A stretch of 64,000 nucleotides of DNA, taken from Cenococcum geophilum 1.58 (taxonomy: Eukaryota > Ascomycota > Dothideomycetes > Gloniales > Gloniaceae). Positions 47,501 through 59,421 of this stretch are shown here, piece by piece. The DNA lies in NCBI GenBank assembly GCA_001692895.1, contig KV748190.1, forward strand, positions 1,947,645 to 2,011,644. The letters are read 5' to 3'. A model generated the notes under the pieces. It was not told the DNA's origin. It did no database searches and saw nothing but the letters and a program-made list of their open reading frames with translations. Numbering within the stretch: the stretch's first letter is position 1; every line of letters begins with the position of its first letter. The position numbers and the translations under genes were made by a program.

Positions 47501-49884
47501 GCACGCTCTTATCTTTAGTTATTATATTATTCGGGCCAAACTGCCGTAAGAATAAGTTATACTAGATATAGAGATAGTAAGTATAGGAGCCACGAGAATA
47601 GCTAGTAGGGTTAAGTAGGGTTATGGTATAGATCTATGCCTGTTAAGAGCGAATAGGAATGTATATATATAGCATAAACGACATTGCCTATTCTAAGTTA
47701 GCCTAATTAGAAAGCCTGCTGGGCGCTGCTTTAGTATAGCTTGAGGCCGGTATATACTAAGGGTCTTACCGCTCTTTGTTATAAAAGGTTTTAAAGGTTA
47801 CGAATTATGCCAACTTAAAACCTAAATTGGTACTCTTTACTAACGTAATACCTTAATAACAGTAAGGCGCAAGCCTAGGTATGTAATTGCTATTACCTAA
47901 GTAATTTAGTTAGCTGTTAGCATTTGTAGGTTTAATTATACTCTTATATAATAATAGGCTACGGTTACTAGGAGTTACGGTGTTAATAATAATCTAAGTT
48001 AGCTGATTTAGCGGCCTCCTTAAAGACGGGCTCCAGTAGTCTCTTCTTTCCTTCTCCTCTATAACAGTCTTAGGGGGAGGGGGTAGCGGTTCTTTAACCT
48101 TTACGGGCTCTCCTTTAGCTCCCTTTTTGCCTTTCTTCTTTTTTAAAGACGTTATTCCCTATATTAAATCGCCCTAGATATTATCTGCTAGTTTCTTAGG
48201 CTCTTTAACTTTAAATAGCTTTAGTTCTAGTTCTAGTTCTAGCTCCAGCTTCTTTTTAGATAGATTACACTAGAAAGAAACAGTAGAGGACGGGGCGGGA
48301 TAGGGTAAGGTTCAGTCTATTAAGAACGGACTATTAGAATATAGATATACTACCTAGGATATAAGAGAGTTATACCTACTAAGGGTCTTAGTGTAGATGC
48401 GGCGGCGTGGTGGTATATTAGCGTCTAGATATACCCCTAGACCACTATTATCTTCTCTACCTTTGCGTTATACTAAAGGTTCTTAAGTGCCTTCCTACCT
48501 CTTCTGGCCTAAGAGTCGCCTAATATAGGTAGCGCTTTACCTAGCAACTTTATCTATACTCCACACCCTTTAATAGTAAAAAGGAGCGCCTCTTTAGTTT
48601 TATCTTATATAGATCCGGCATTAATTACCGCTATTGTCTATAGAGGGCATTTAGCAGTACGGGCAGCTTAGCTTTAATATAGTAGAATGTTTTAGCTAGG
48701 TAGGTATTACGAATAAATGACTTAAGCTAGCTAGTAGGTAGAGATATAGAATTGAATAATTGATCTATTTTATTTAAGGTAGCTCTAAGAGCCCTAATAT
48801 ATATAAGAGAATTGACCCCCTATAGGGGTCCCTAAAGGGTAGTATAATAAGACAATATTAGGCTAATACTAATATCTAATAGCCGTCATTATAGGTCAAT
48901 ATTACCTATAGGTAAAGCTACCTCCGTAGCTAATAGAATGCTTCTAAGACCTCTCCTAGTAGACTAATATTCTTTAAGACGTTTTAGAACCCGGGAGCTG
49001 AAGTTAATAAGCTAGGTTATGTTGGCGACAATGCCAACTATGGCTAGAGCTTTTACTATCTTATCGCAACAATTTTTAAAGCATGAGGTGGACTGCTTCT
49101 ATATAAAGAAGAGAGTAGTTATATCTATAGGAGGGTATTAAGGATGTAAACGGCATTTGGCAGAGCTCTTTAGATAGGTAATTGCTACGCAAAGGGACGC
49201 TAGGCTAGGTTGGGCTGTGCTAGGCCAAGTAGGCTATCTCTTAACACGCTAGTTTATATCCTGCCGTTATTAATAAAAACTAGCCAATTAAATTAATTAA
49301 ATAAGGCTATATATATTATTTTAACACCTTATATATATATAAAGCTCCTAGAGCCACTTTAAATAGATAGAGTTCTTATTCTTTTCTTCTAATCGACTTC
49401 TAATTAACAGTATCTGTATAATCACCTAGTAAGCAAATTGATTCAGCTAATTATTTCGCGGTGTAAATGCAGCCCACTACTTTGCTGCGACGCCACCGAC
49501 TAGATATGGATATAAATACTCATTCTTATCCGTGGGAAATCTATATAAACCGAAACCTGCATATTCTATACAATAGCTATCGTTTCTACTTTAGCATACT
49601 AAGCAGGTCGGTTAGCTTTGGTAGAGATAATTGAACCAGCTAATACGCTCCCTTAGAGCGTTTTTCCTTTAATATTAGAGCAGTGGCAGTACCGTAAATA
49701 TATAAGCGAATTTTAATATATAACTATCTATAGAGGAAACACTATGTTAAAGAAAAATGTTAACACCCTTAACTAAAGCATAAGGCCGGCATAAAGCTGA
49801 CTAGGGGTATGCTAAGATAAAAGATGCTCTTAGGATGCCCAACTAAGCCTAAACCGGTTAGTATTCCTTGCACTAATAATAATA
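44561..49884. other. TA-rich, RIP-like DNA without a recognisable gene
   Basis: No open frame worth noting. Minus-strand sequence at 48,000-48,260 reads as a Lys/Glu-rich stretch (KKKKGKKGAKGEP, KLELELELEL) and is probably a dead gene of unknown family. (TTCTAG)n-like repeat at 48,222-48,250. Stretches at 45,310-45,900 and 46,900-47,350 look like decayed coding sequence but I could not assign them. Confidence 0.4.
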
Positions 49885-50167
49885 TCCTATAAAATGTGGC
49901 CCGCGCACCAATTATATATAGGCGGTAAGTCGTTCTACCGCATCACTATAGCTCTTAAATAAAGTTATAAATATTAAAATATTGGTGTATATTGTATATA
50001 GAGCCTTATTCTTTAGAGCTAGTCGATCTACATACTCCTGCCAATACGGGCCGTCTTTGCATAGTGGTATTCGATAGTGTTTATAGCGCGAGAAAGTTAA
50101 TATTTAGACCTGCGGAGGATAGGCCGGATAGGCCTCTTAGATAATAAACCTATCAGCTAATAGTATC

Positions 50168-50191
50168 CGGAGACTATCCGGATAGTCTCCG
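50168..50191. repeat. Perfect 24-bp palindrome
   Basis: CGGAGACTATCC followed by its exact reverse complement, with no loop; inside the left half of the TIR element. Confidence 0.9.
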
Positions 50192-50374
50192 AATAGTCTT
50201 AGCAAAATCCCCTTTATATACTTACACTTATAATGCACCCCCCAATATTATATAAATAATTTTTCTATTTGTATAGATTAATCCAGCTTGTAAAGCGCTT
50301 TAAAATAGTACCACTTTTATCTAAATATCCTAAGGATAACTAATATTATATAGATATAAAGCTTATAAGAGCTC

Positions 50375-50735
50375 TGCGGAATAAGGCTTAAGGGGAGCCC
50401 CGCACGGAGCTCTACCAAAGCTCTGTACAAAGCTCTATACGAAGCTCTATACAAAGCTTTGCACAAAGCTCTATACAAAGCTCTGCACGAAGCTCTATAC
50501 AAAGCTCTACACAAAGCTCTATACAAAGCTCTGCACAAAGCTTTATATAAAGCTCTACACGAAACTCTACACAAAGCTCTACACGAAGCTCTATATACGG
50601 AAGCTCTGCACGAAGCTCTGTATACAGAAGCTCTGCACGAAGCTCTATATATAGAGGCTCTGCACGACGGCTCTGCGTATAACGGTTCTGCGTATAACGG
50701 TTCTGCGTATGACAGGTCTACTACGGAGGCTCTAT
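50375..50735 (+). repeat. 12-bp minisatellite array 3, forward half
   Basis: GCTCTATACAAA and GCTCTGCACGAA units. Its left flank (AGAGCTCTGCGGAAT..., CGCACGGAGCTCTACC) matches the left flank of array 1 at 21,446-21,500. Confidence 0.92.
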
Positions 50736-50739
50736 ATAA

Positions 50740-51205
50740 AAGCTTTGTGCAGAGCTTCGTATAGAGCTTTATGCAGAGCCTCTATATATAGAGTTTCGTG
50801 TAAAGCTTTATATAGAGCCTCTATATATAAAGCTTTGTGTAGAGCCTCTGTACGTAGAGATTTGTGTAGATCCTTATATAAAGCCTTATATAAAGCTTTT
50901 ATACGCAGAGCCTCTATATAATATAATAATATTTAATTAAAAATATATATAACGCTATAAATATAGCTAGTACTAGGCTTTATATATAGAGGCTCTACTT
51001 ATAGAGGGTTTATATAAAGCTATATATATAGAGCGTTATAGTATATTAGTGCTACGTATTAGTAGAGCTTTAGAGATCTAGGTAGGGCTTTAAGTAGAGC
51101 TTTATACAGAGCTTTTACAGAGCTTCGTATAGAGCTTTTACAGAGCTTTATATAGAGCTTCGTGTAGAGCTTTATATAGAGCTTCGTATAGAGCCTCTAC
51201 AGGGC
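50740..51205 (-). repeat. 12-bp minisatellite array 3, inverted half
   Basis: The same unit in reverse orientation (AGAGCTTCGTATAGAGCTTT), so the two halves form a large imperfect palindrome centred near 50,737. A separate inverted pair, ATAACGCTATAAATATAGCT (about 50,959) and its inverse (about 51,240-51,263), flanks the outer portion. Confidence 0.9.
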
Positions 51206-51490
51206 TTTATAAAGAGTCTCCGCAGAGTAAATTTCACTAGTACTAGCTATATTTATAGCGTTGTACAATAGAAATAAAAGATAGTTTGAAATTCTACGGA
51301 TGCTAAGCCTTATCTAGATATATCTAGATATTATCTAATATCCGGGCTATCCTTAGATAGGATTATTATCCGCCCAACTGGATAGAATAATCTATCCTCT
51401 ATAGGTCTGAAATTGATGTTCTTAATATATATGTACGGGCCACATTTTATAGGAATAAGCTACTACGCCCTAACCTTACCCTAAGGCCCG

Positions 51491-51583
51491 CAGTTGCCGT
51501 CTACATAACTTAAAGGGGAGCCCTAGCGACAAGAAGTATCGTAGTATACCAAAAGGGGATAAGTATAATGCTAAGCTATAATA
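51491..51583 (+). repeat. Direct repeat A, copy 1
   Basis: 93-bp segment with TAACTTAAAGGGGAGCCCTA and TAAGTATAATGCTAAGC, repeated at 58,731-58,823 with mainly transition differences. Confidence 0.8.
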
Positions 51584-51869
51584 GTATCTTTTAACCCTCT
51601 AAAAATAAATCCTTTAAGTTTATATAAAGCCTATTCTCTTTAAAAGATATAAGAATATACGTTATTATTATCCATATTACCCTAAAGTAAGTATTGGATA
51701 CAGCTCTACATTTCCTAATTAGGCCATTAGGTATTTAACCAGGCCAAAAATATATCAGAAACTTCTACCATAGCTTTATTCCCGCCTTTATATACTTTTC
51801 TAGATAATAAAGTTAGAAAAAGTTTTTTATTTAACCCTATTATTATAGCGGATAGCAATATTAATCCCT

Positions 51870-52675
51870 TATAAAGATACTACTATTCTCTTAAATTTTA
51901 GATAGGCTATAGATTTATACTTAGCAAAACACAACACTATAGCTATTATCCAACCGGAGCTAAATAGCCGTTTCCTATTAGTCATACCCTTAGAGAAATG
52001 GAAAATCATCTATTTAAATCTTTAAATCTTAGTACTGGGGCTATAGTACTAGACGCGGGATGTAGAATAGGGCACGTCGCAATATATATAGTAAAAAAGG
52101 GGTTACGCGTTATCGGGATTAATATTATTAATTACTATCTTACTAAGGCGAAGAGGAATATTAAGGTAGCAAATTGTAAACAGTAAATCTCTATCCAAAA
52201 AATGGACTATTATTGTCTAGACCGGCTTCCGAGTAATTTATTTAATAGAGTTTATATAATAGAGACTTTGGTATATATAACAGACCCTAAGCTAGTCCTA
52301 CGCCAGTTTTATTAAGTACTTAAACCTAGTAGGTCCGTTGCATTGCATAAATATAATTTTAAATTTAGTAATGCACCTAAATATCTTATAAACACTATAA
52401 ATAAGATTAATACCTTTGCGTTTATGCTAGCAAATAAGGGTTTTAACTAAGAAGCCCTACTATAAATGTTAGAGGATATAGGTTTTTAAAATATTAAAGT
52501 ACAAGACTTATTGCATAATATTAAGCTAATATTTCGTTTATTCTTTACTATCGCTTACCTACCTTTTCTAATTATTCGGTTTTTTAGCCTTAAGAGGTGG
52601 TTTATTAACACTATTTTAGGTATAGAAGGTTATAGGGGGAGAAATTTTTAGAGGTATATTATTATAACTTATACG
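51870..52675 (+). pseudogene. Class I SAM-dependent methyltransferase (UbiE/Methyltransf_11-like), RIP-killed
   Basis: One frame, without indels, reads as a small-molecule methyltransferase through at least seven TAA/TAG codons. Upstream of 51,998 it shows YYPTGAK then PFPISHTLREMENHLF. Motif I follows as VLDAGCRIGHVAIYI, where Arg replaces the expected Gly, then GLRVIGIN (Asp to Asn at the acidic ribose-binding position). Next are ETLVYITDPKLVLRQFY.VLKP, the motif III region, and the C-terminal half with FFTIAYLPFLIIRFF and EGYRGRNF. Stops sit where CAA, CAG or TGG codons are expected, the RIP signature. It appears intron-less. The substrate is unknown; a secondary-metabolism or sterol/quinone-type role is only a guess. 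Confidence 0.8.
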
Positions 52676-52973
52676 AAACCTAATAATATAGTTAAGAATA
52701 GGAGTTTTGGTATTTCTAATATAGTTAAGGAGAATAAAAATGCTTAGTAATCCTATTAATATAAATATAATTATAGAGAGATTATTCTATATATTAATAT
52801 ATACCTTTTAGATAAATAAGCGTAGTTATTAGGTTAGCTACTTGTCGGGGCAATCCCTACAGAAAATATCTCTTTAGATATCCTCACTAGCCTATAATGA
52901 AATGGTTAAAGCTTAGTATACCACCATCTATTTAAATTAAAAGAGAATCGCGCTTCTATTACGTAGTTATTTT

Positions 52974-53022
52974 TTATACAATATTAAGACCGGCAATGAC
53001 TTAAACAGGTTTTCCGTTTTCG
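52974..53022 (+). repeat. Direct repeat B, copy 1
   Basis: 49 bp (TTATACAATATTAAGACCGG... TTTTCCGTTTTCG), repeated at 59,373-59,421; differences are transitions. Confidence 0.8.
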
Positions 53023-53043
53023 TTATTGGATTCTTGGCGCGAT

Positions 53044-53087
53044 CGGTTATTTAGCAGCCAGTAAGCCCTTAACTAGCACCTTAACTC
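53044..53087 (+). repeat. Local direct repeat C, copy 1
   Basis: CGGTTATTTAGCAGCC...AGCACCTTAAC; a second copy lies about 180 bp downstream. Confidence 0.7.
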
Positions 53088-53222
53088 CCTAGCTTACGCT
53101 CTACTATATAAGTGCAACGACTTTAGTATATATAAGTGCGATTATTGCGATCAATCCTTTAGTAGTTAGCATGCTTTAATCTAGCGCCTTAGCTTACCAG
53201 TCTATGTTGCGGCGAGCGTAAT

Positions 53223-53266
53223 TGGTTATTTAGCAGTTAGCAGTCTCTTAAGCAGCACCTTAACCC
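53223..53266 (+). repeat. Local direct repeat C, copy 2
   Basis: TGGTTATTTAGCAGTT...AGCACCTTAAC, followed by a long C-run. Confidence 0.7.
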
Positions 53267-56200
53267 CCCCCCTCCCCCCCCTAGGGACACTTTTAAAGTG
53301 ATATAGCGGGACTAGGTTATTTTGTTTACTACACTAGTAGGGGGGGCGTCTAACCTATTTATATTACCCCCTTATACTTATACCTCCTTCGCAAAGTAGA
53401 TTATAACTTTAACTACGCTAACGTCTAAGAAACGCCACGAAAATTGTTAAGGTGACAAGAGTGTAACTAAGGTGTTGGATGGACTTCGAGAGCGATAGTT
53501 GCTATAGTAGCGTTAAGCCACATATAGCGTTCTCCAACCCGCCATTTCCTAATGATTACCCGTAAAATACTACCTTTTACGCGAGCAGGAGCATATCTTC
53601 TGGACCTTAATTAATTAAGCAGTTATCTCTCCATGCTAATATTCTCTAAGGGGTTATCAATTACATTTATACCTTTATTATCTTCTCTTATACCTAAGCA
53701 GGACTTCTTAAACCAACCTATAAATATATCTCGTACCTAACAAGTAAGGAGTTAAATAGTTGTAACTACTTAATAGACGCCGAGCAGAGATAAGGTGCTA
53801 TTAAAATTAATTTTGTAATATATATATTAATAAAAGGTTAGCTAGTATATATAAACGGGCTGGCGAGATTTATACAGTTTGCTTACCTAGTTCCCTTATC
53901 GCGATAAGAAAATTCTAGTTATAGCCAAGTATAATAATAATAGAAAGGAAGGGCAGAGAGACCTTAAGTTCCTATAAAGCTTCTCCGCGCTTATCTATAA
54001 TCTCTCTTACCTCCTTAACCAGCTCTTTAAGTTTAGTAAGTTGCGCAGCTATCTATATACCCACTTATATTATTACCTTATCCCAGTTCTAGCCTATATA
54101 CTTTATCTCAATACTAATGCCAATTAGCCGCCAACGTAATAGTTTATAAAGGGTGTAATTTATAGACATAGGCAATATACTACGCTAAGCACGTTTACGA
54201 AGAGCTCTTTAAAAGCACTCGGATGGTTTAATATAAATGGCAAAATCAACCATTTTTAAGTTTAGCACTGTGCTAGCTTAGCCGGGAGGAATAAGGGAAA
54301 GTGGCGAAATTCGAGCAGAAGTACTAATTACTTTAGTAGGTACTAAGTCTATTAGCCTAGAGAGTTAATAAACCAGTTTAGGAAGTACAGCTTTTCTTTA
54401 AATTTATTATAGTGTAGCGCCAGATTAAGGACAAAGTTATATATACTACTGTTTTAAGCCGCCTTATAATATCTCCCTTCTTTATAGCGCTAGGTAAGCC
54501 AGACTGCTTTTATATATTGTTTTAAAGTTAGTGATGGACTAGAGAGCTTTATTAGCTTAGTATATGCAAAATCATTAATTGCGCCGAAGGTGTCGTCCGC
54601 TAGCTTTTTAATTTTAGTCTTATATACTATATTAGCTCTACTACCTAATATATAACTATAGGGTAATAGAGCCTTTGGTTATACCTAATAAGTATCTAAT
54701 ACCATAGCAATGCCTCGCGAGAATCGCCTTTCTATCGTGTAGAGAATGGTATTTAAATCACTTAGGAGCTCCGTAGGCCCGCGAGGTATAAATTATTTGA
54801 AAAGTATGGGCTATAGCGCAAAGAGTATCTTGGATATTTGCTTAATAGGACTTCGAGACTATAAAGATATAGCGGAGCTGTGAGTAAAAGAGGTTAAGTG
54901 CTATAAAGCATTGTCTTATAAGGATAATAGAACCGTTAAATTAAAAGGCCGTGGAGTATTCTTAGTATCATTGCCGTGAATATTAGTATCTTATCTTCTA
55001 CGTCTCTTTAAAGGCGAGGGCGTGTGCGCTAGAAGGTAATTTATTGTGTTTAGATAGCGTTCGGTAAGAGGATATCTCTTATGCTTCTTTCCTCTCTGTT
55101 CCTAATTAGTAGTATTTAGTAATTTTATAAGCTATAAGAGAACTAACTAGCGGGGCATTGCAGCATATAGTATATGTAAGTAATGGCTATGGGTTATTGT
55201 TTAATCGTAAATAAGTTATGCGGTTAGTGGCGATTATATAATCTTACACTATATTACGCGCGATAACAGTAGTAATAGCGATATTTATTATTACTGCGAC
55301 TGTATAAATAGTTAAAAGACTTCTAGTATAGTGTAATATTGGCTTCTTATTAGAGGCTATTCTTGCTTAAAGCTAATATAAATTAGGGGCGAAGTTCTAA
55401 TTCCTTACTCTGAAGTTATTTAACTTTTTAACGGGGTGTATAAACGCTAAATTCGCCATATATGGCTAGGGCTTAATTGCTACTATATCGCTCGGCGCTA
55501 TCTAATAGTAAAAACAACACTCTTATCTAATATCTTAGTTATGCTCTTGCTATCTCCACGTATATATGTATATATTCCGCTATCTTAATAACCCTATAGC
55601 TAGAGCGGGTTGGCTGCCCTCCCTACTAGCGTGGGTGAAACGCTAGAACCTTTTACCTAGTCTAAGTAAGTTTATAAAATACGGCAAAGAAAATATTAGA
55701 ATAGCTTTACCACCTTATATACGTATATGCTTTAAGTATTATATAATAGTAGCGTGTTTAAACCTAATATTAATTACTAAGTTAACACTGAATTTATAAT
55801 ATAGCTTAAGTTTAAAGTAATAGATCTTTAACTAAGATCGGATATTAGCGGTCTCTACTACTATAAAAAAGAAGTATAGTTTTAGGTAGTAGACGGGAAA
55901 GCGGAAAGTTTAAATAAGTAGTTATTAATTTCACTTTGGACCGCCTTATACCTATAGCGGCGTCTAGCCGTCTATATCCTTTGAGTTTTGTTAACCTAAA
56001 TCGAAGTTCCTTATATATAACCACACCCCTTTTATTGCTTTTTACGCGTTAAATATACTAGAAGCATTAAGGCCTAGTTTATATCTTATATTTCGCCGTT
56101 AAGGCAAACGCTGTATCTCTAATACTACTTAAAAGATTGCTATTATTATCCTCTATATTTATAGCCCTTAAATATTATAGTTCTTTAGACTAAGGCGGGC

Positions 56201-58730
56201 ACGTAATAGAGAATTATCGTCACTACGTCAATTAGTCTGCACTGAATTTTCAATTATATTATATAAGAGGTATGTAGAAGCGGGCAATATCCTATATAAT
56301 AGCGGCCCTATAATTATAGATTTCAAAAGGGTGGAACTTTATAATTATAACCTCCTAGTTAGATATCTACGAGGGGAAATATATATTTAGCTCACGAGCT
56401 AGAGACCTTAATATACTACTTATCTAAGAATAATTACGTAGCGTATAATATGCCGAATTTAGCTTCTAAGGTCTATATATTTTATTATAACTATACACCC
56501 TTAGGGTATTAGCTATTACCCGCCACGAAAACGTATATATATATATATATTCTATTATAGTTATATACTATTTAGAGTATAGGCCGTTATAGAGTGCTAA
56601 CTAAGTACTTCCTAACCGCTATAAAAACAATAAGGATCTACTTTTTAAGGTTAAAGAATAGAGGAAATAGGTAACTATAGTTGGCGTTAGAACTAGCAAT
56701 GTCTTAAACGTAGCGTTATAGCGGATAAGCACCACCGCCTATTATATCTGTAACGCCACTAGCCACAAACCCCTTTAGCTTAATCCCCTCGCCTTTACCT
56801 CCGCCGTTTATCCCCTAGTAAGTAACCAGTAGAATATTACTAGCTTTATAGCATAGCGGGGACACCAAAGATTTAACGTTATTACCTCCCTATATATATT
56901 TAACCTACTACCCTAAAAAAAGCGGGACGAGCCTATTATAAAAGTGGTGCATTATTACTGCAGGTAAAGGAAGCCTACGAGTAGAGTTTGGGAAGCCGTC
57001 TATTAGTTCTTTAATATTCCTAAAATACTTAGATAGTTAAATAGGAAATTAAATTTTATCTCTACTATTCTATTTAAAGGAAAAGATTTCCGGAGGGACA
57101 TCCTAGGACGAAGATATATCTTAAGATACGCTAGCTAAGCCTAATCCTAACCTTTCTATATATGCGTATAGTTTGCTATACTAACTAGCGTATTTAGATA
57201 CTCCTTCCCTAGCATCTTCCACGACCTTCTAGCGCTCGCTAGTGTAGCCAATCTACCTCTTTACTTCCCTTAGTTTTGCAGCACTAACGCTAAGATTAAC
57301 GCTCGCGCTAGCTCTAAAGGCTATAACTATTATCCTAATGCTAAACCAGGACCTATCTACCTATTAGTGAAATGTTAATATTTAGTGGCTCTTTCTATAG
57401 TGTGAATTTATGGACTAACTTAACTCTACAATTAAGAGAGAATATAGAAAGCTTTTAATCTATACTTAATAAAAGACAAGTGCTGCTTATAAATAGTATT
57501 ACTAGCTTTTCTTTATCCTTACCCTACTCTTAAACTCTAAAGCTAATCTTAAAAACAGTGATTTAATTCCTAGTATTAGATACTATAACCATAAGGTGTC
57601 CCGCTAATGCCTCTGCCTTAATAAGTCTAATAATTATATTAATGGTTATATAGGTCAAAGGCGAACCTAGTTAAAAGTACTAATTAAACTTTCTATTCTC
57701 TTTATTCTTTTCAATCTTAAGTATCTCTACTATGCTTAAAATATCAATAATAGCGACCTATTTTTTACTGGAAGAAAACCGGATATCCCAAATATTACAC
57801 TCCGCTGCGTAGATTGTAAAAATTGGTATAAGAGGACCTAGGTAGTCAGCCTACTATACCTTAAGCTTGGTCTTTTTAGCTTATATAAAAAGGCTCTTAA
57901 ATACAATTAAAGCCTAATTATTATAGACTTCGGAAGAGAATATAGAGGAGGTATATTTAGCTAGCGGTTAAGGTTAAGGTGAAGTGGAATTAAGTAGATA
58001 AGTAATAAAATATCTACCTAGCTTTAGATATAGCTCTTCCGCTAGCGTGTTAAGGAATCTCTCTTAAAAGAATAAGTAAATATCTTACTTTAGGAACTAA
58101 CCGAGCTCTATATAAATCCTAGACTAGTATATTACCTAAAAATTGTTATCGTTAAGTATTCTAAATACTATCTACTATATTAATCCTCTTATTATAAAAT
58201 AACGCTCTTTAGCTTCTTTAGGGTATTAGGTAATGTAATTAACTAAAAAGGTCTAAAATATAATAGGTTTAGGGATAGTATGCTTTAAGAGATTATAGAG
58301 GTAGATCTTATAAGTTAAGGCCGCTACTAATTTCTTACTAGAGGGAGAAAATAATATAAGGGTAATTGCTGTGCTATACTCCGTCCCCGAATATAGTAAA
58401 GGACATTCGTCCTATATATTAAAATCCTTAGGAGAAGTAAAGGATAAGAGAAGATTATAAGTATTTTAAAAGTAGTGTGCTAACGGCTACTGCCTAATGC
58501 TAGTATGGGCCAAATTCCCGTTATAAAAGAAAAGTTGTTAATTGCGTAGGTAAAAGGTTCTTACTGTATAACTTAGTGCTATATATAGCCCCTAATGCCT
58601 TAGGTTTGGGTTGGAATTCAATTGCTAGAAGTAAAGGCTAGATTATATGACTTAGAATATACTCCTTTATTATATTACGTACTATATTACGCCTTAACCT
58701 ATAGTTGTAAGCGAGCTAGCCCCTACCCCT

Positions 58731-58823
58731 AACGCCGTTTATATAACTTAAAGGGGAGTCCTAGCGATAAGAAAGTAGCGTAGTATACTAAAAGGAGATA
58801 AGTATAATGCCAAGCTATAATAG
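58731..58823 (+). repeat. Direct repeat A, copy 2
   Basis: Second copy of the 93-bp segment at 51,491-51,583, same orientation. Confidence 0.8.
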
Positions 58824-59372
58824 CTAAGCATTATCTTTTAGGTAGTAGTAAGGGGATGCCCCCTAATTAATATACGGACACCCCCCCTTACTAATTAAGT
58901 TTAGTTCCTTCCTAATTAAGTTAGAGTATTATATAAATTTAAGTTGTTTATATCTGTATCGCGAAAATTAAATCGTTAAAATGTATGACTATAACACCTT
59001 AATTAAATCTTTAATTTTAACTATAGTATAGCTAGTAGAGTTTAAATTAAAGCTAGAGTGTACTAAAGGAGCCCTTAGCAAAGTCCTTGTAAAAGGGCAG
59101 AGATGTTTAAACTGCCGTAATATTTAGAAACACCTAACTAACATTTTTGTTTCTATTTTTATCAACTACTTCTATAACCTTTTTTTAATCCTCTAGCTTT
59201 AACGCCTAGCCCTTTCCTCGCTAGCTTCTTTTGCCTAGACTCTTATTACTTTAAATGTAAATAGTGTCTAACAGTTTCTAAAATTTATAGAAATAACGGT
59301 AGGAGTACTATTAAAGCTTATTTTTCCCTTCTGTTATGCTATTATTACTTTTCATTTGGTTATATAATTTCC

Positions 59373-59421
59373 TTATACAATATTGAGACCGGTGATGACT
59401 TAGATAGGCTTTCCGTTTTCG
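59373..59421 (+). repeat. Direct repeat B, copy 2
   Basis: Second copy of the 49-bp segment at 52,974-53,022. A precedes B at both places, so the pair may be the ends of one repeat family with different contents between them (about 1.4 kb against 0.55 kb). Confidence 0.8.

Larger units (their letters stand above)
49885..51454. mobile_element. 1.57-kb element with perfect 19-bp terminal inverted repeats and a head-to-head minisatellite
   Basis: TCCTATAAAATGTGGCCCG at 49885-49903 is the exact reverse complement of 51436-51454. A further inverted pair lies inside (TTAGACCTGCGGAGGATAG near 50,103 against the inverse of CTATCCTCTATAGGTCTGA near 51,400), so the arms are long but interrupted. ATA is present on both outer sides, a possible 3-bp duplication. 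No transposase. Part of the interior (about 51,041-51,078) is homologous, in inverse orientation, to 21,616-21,652 in the first unit. Confidence 0.65.

Noticed and set aside
49480..49680. Possible tRNA-like sequence around TTCTAC...GAACCAGC
   Set aside because: No cloverleaf with proper A and B boxes could be drawn; no tRNA recognised anywhere in the window.
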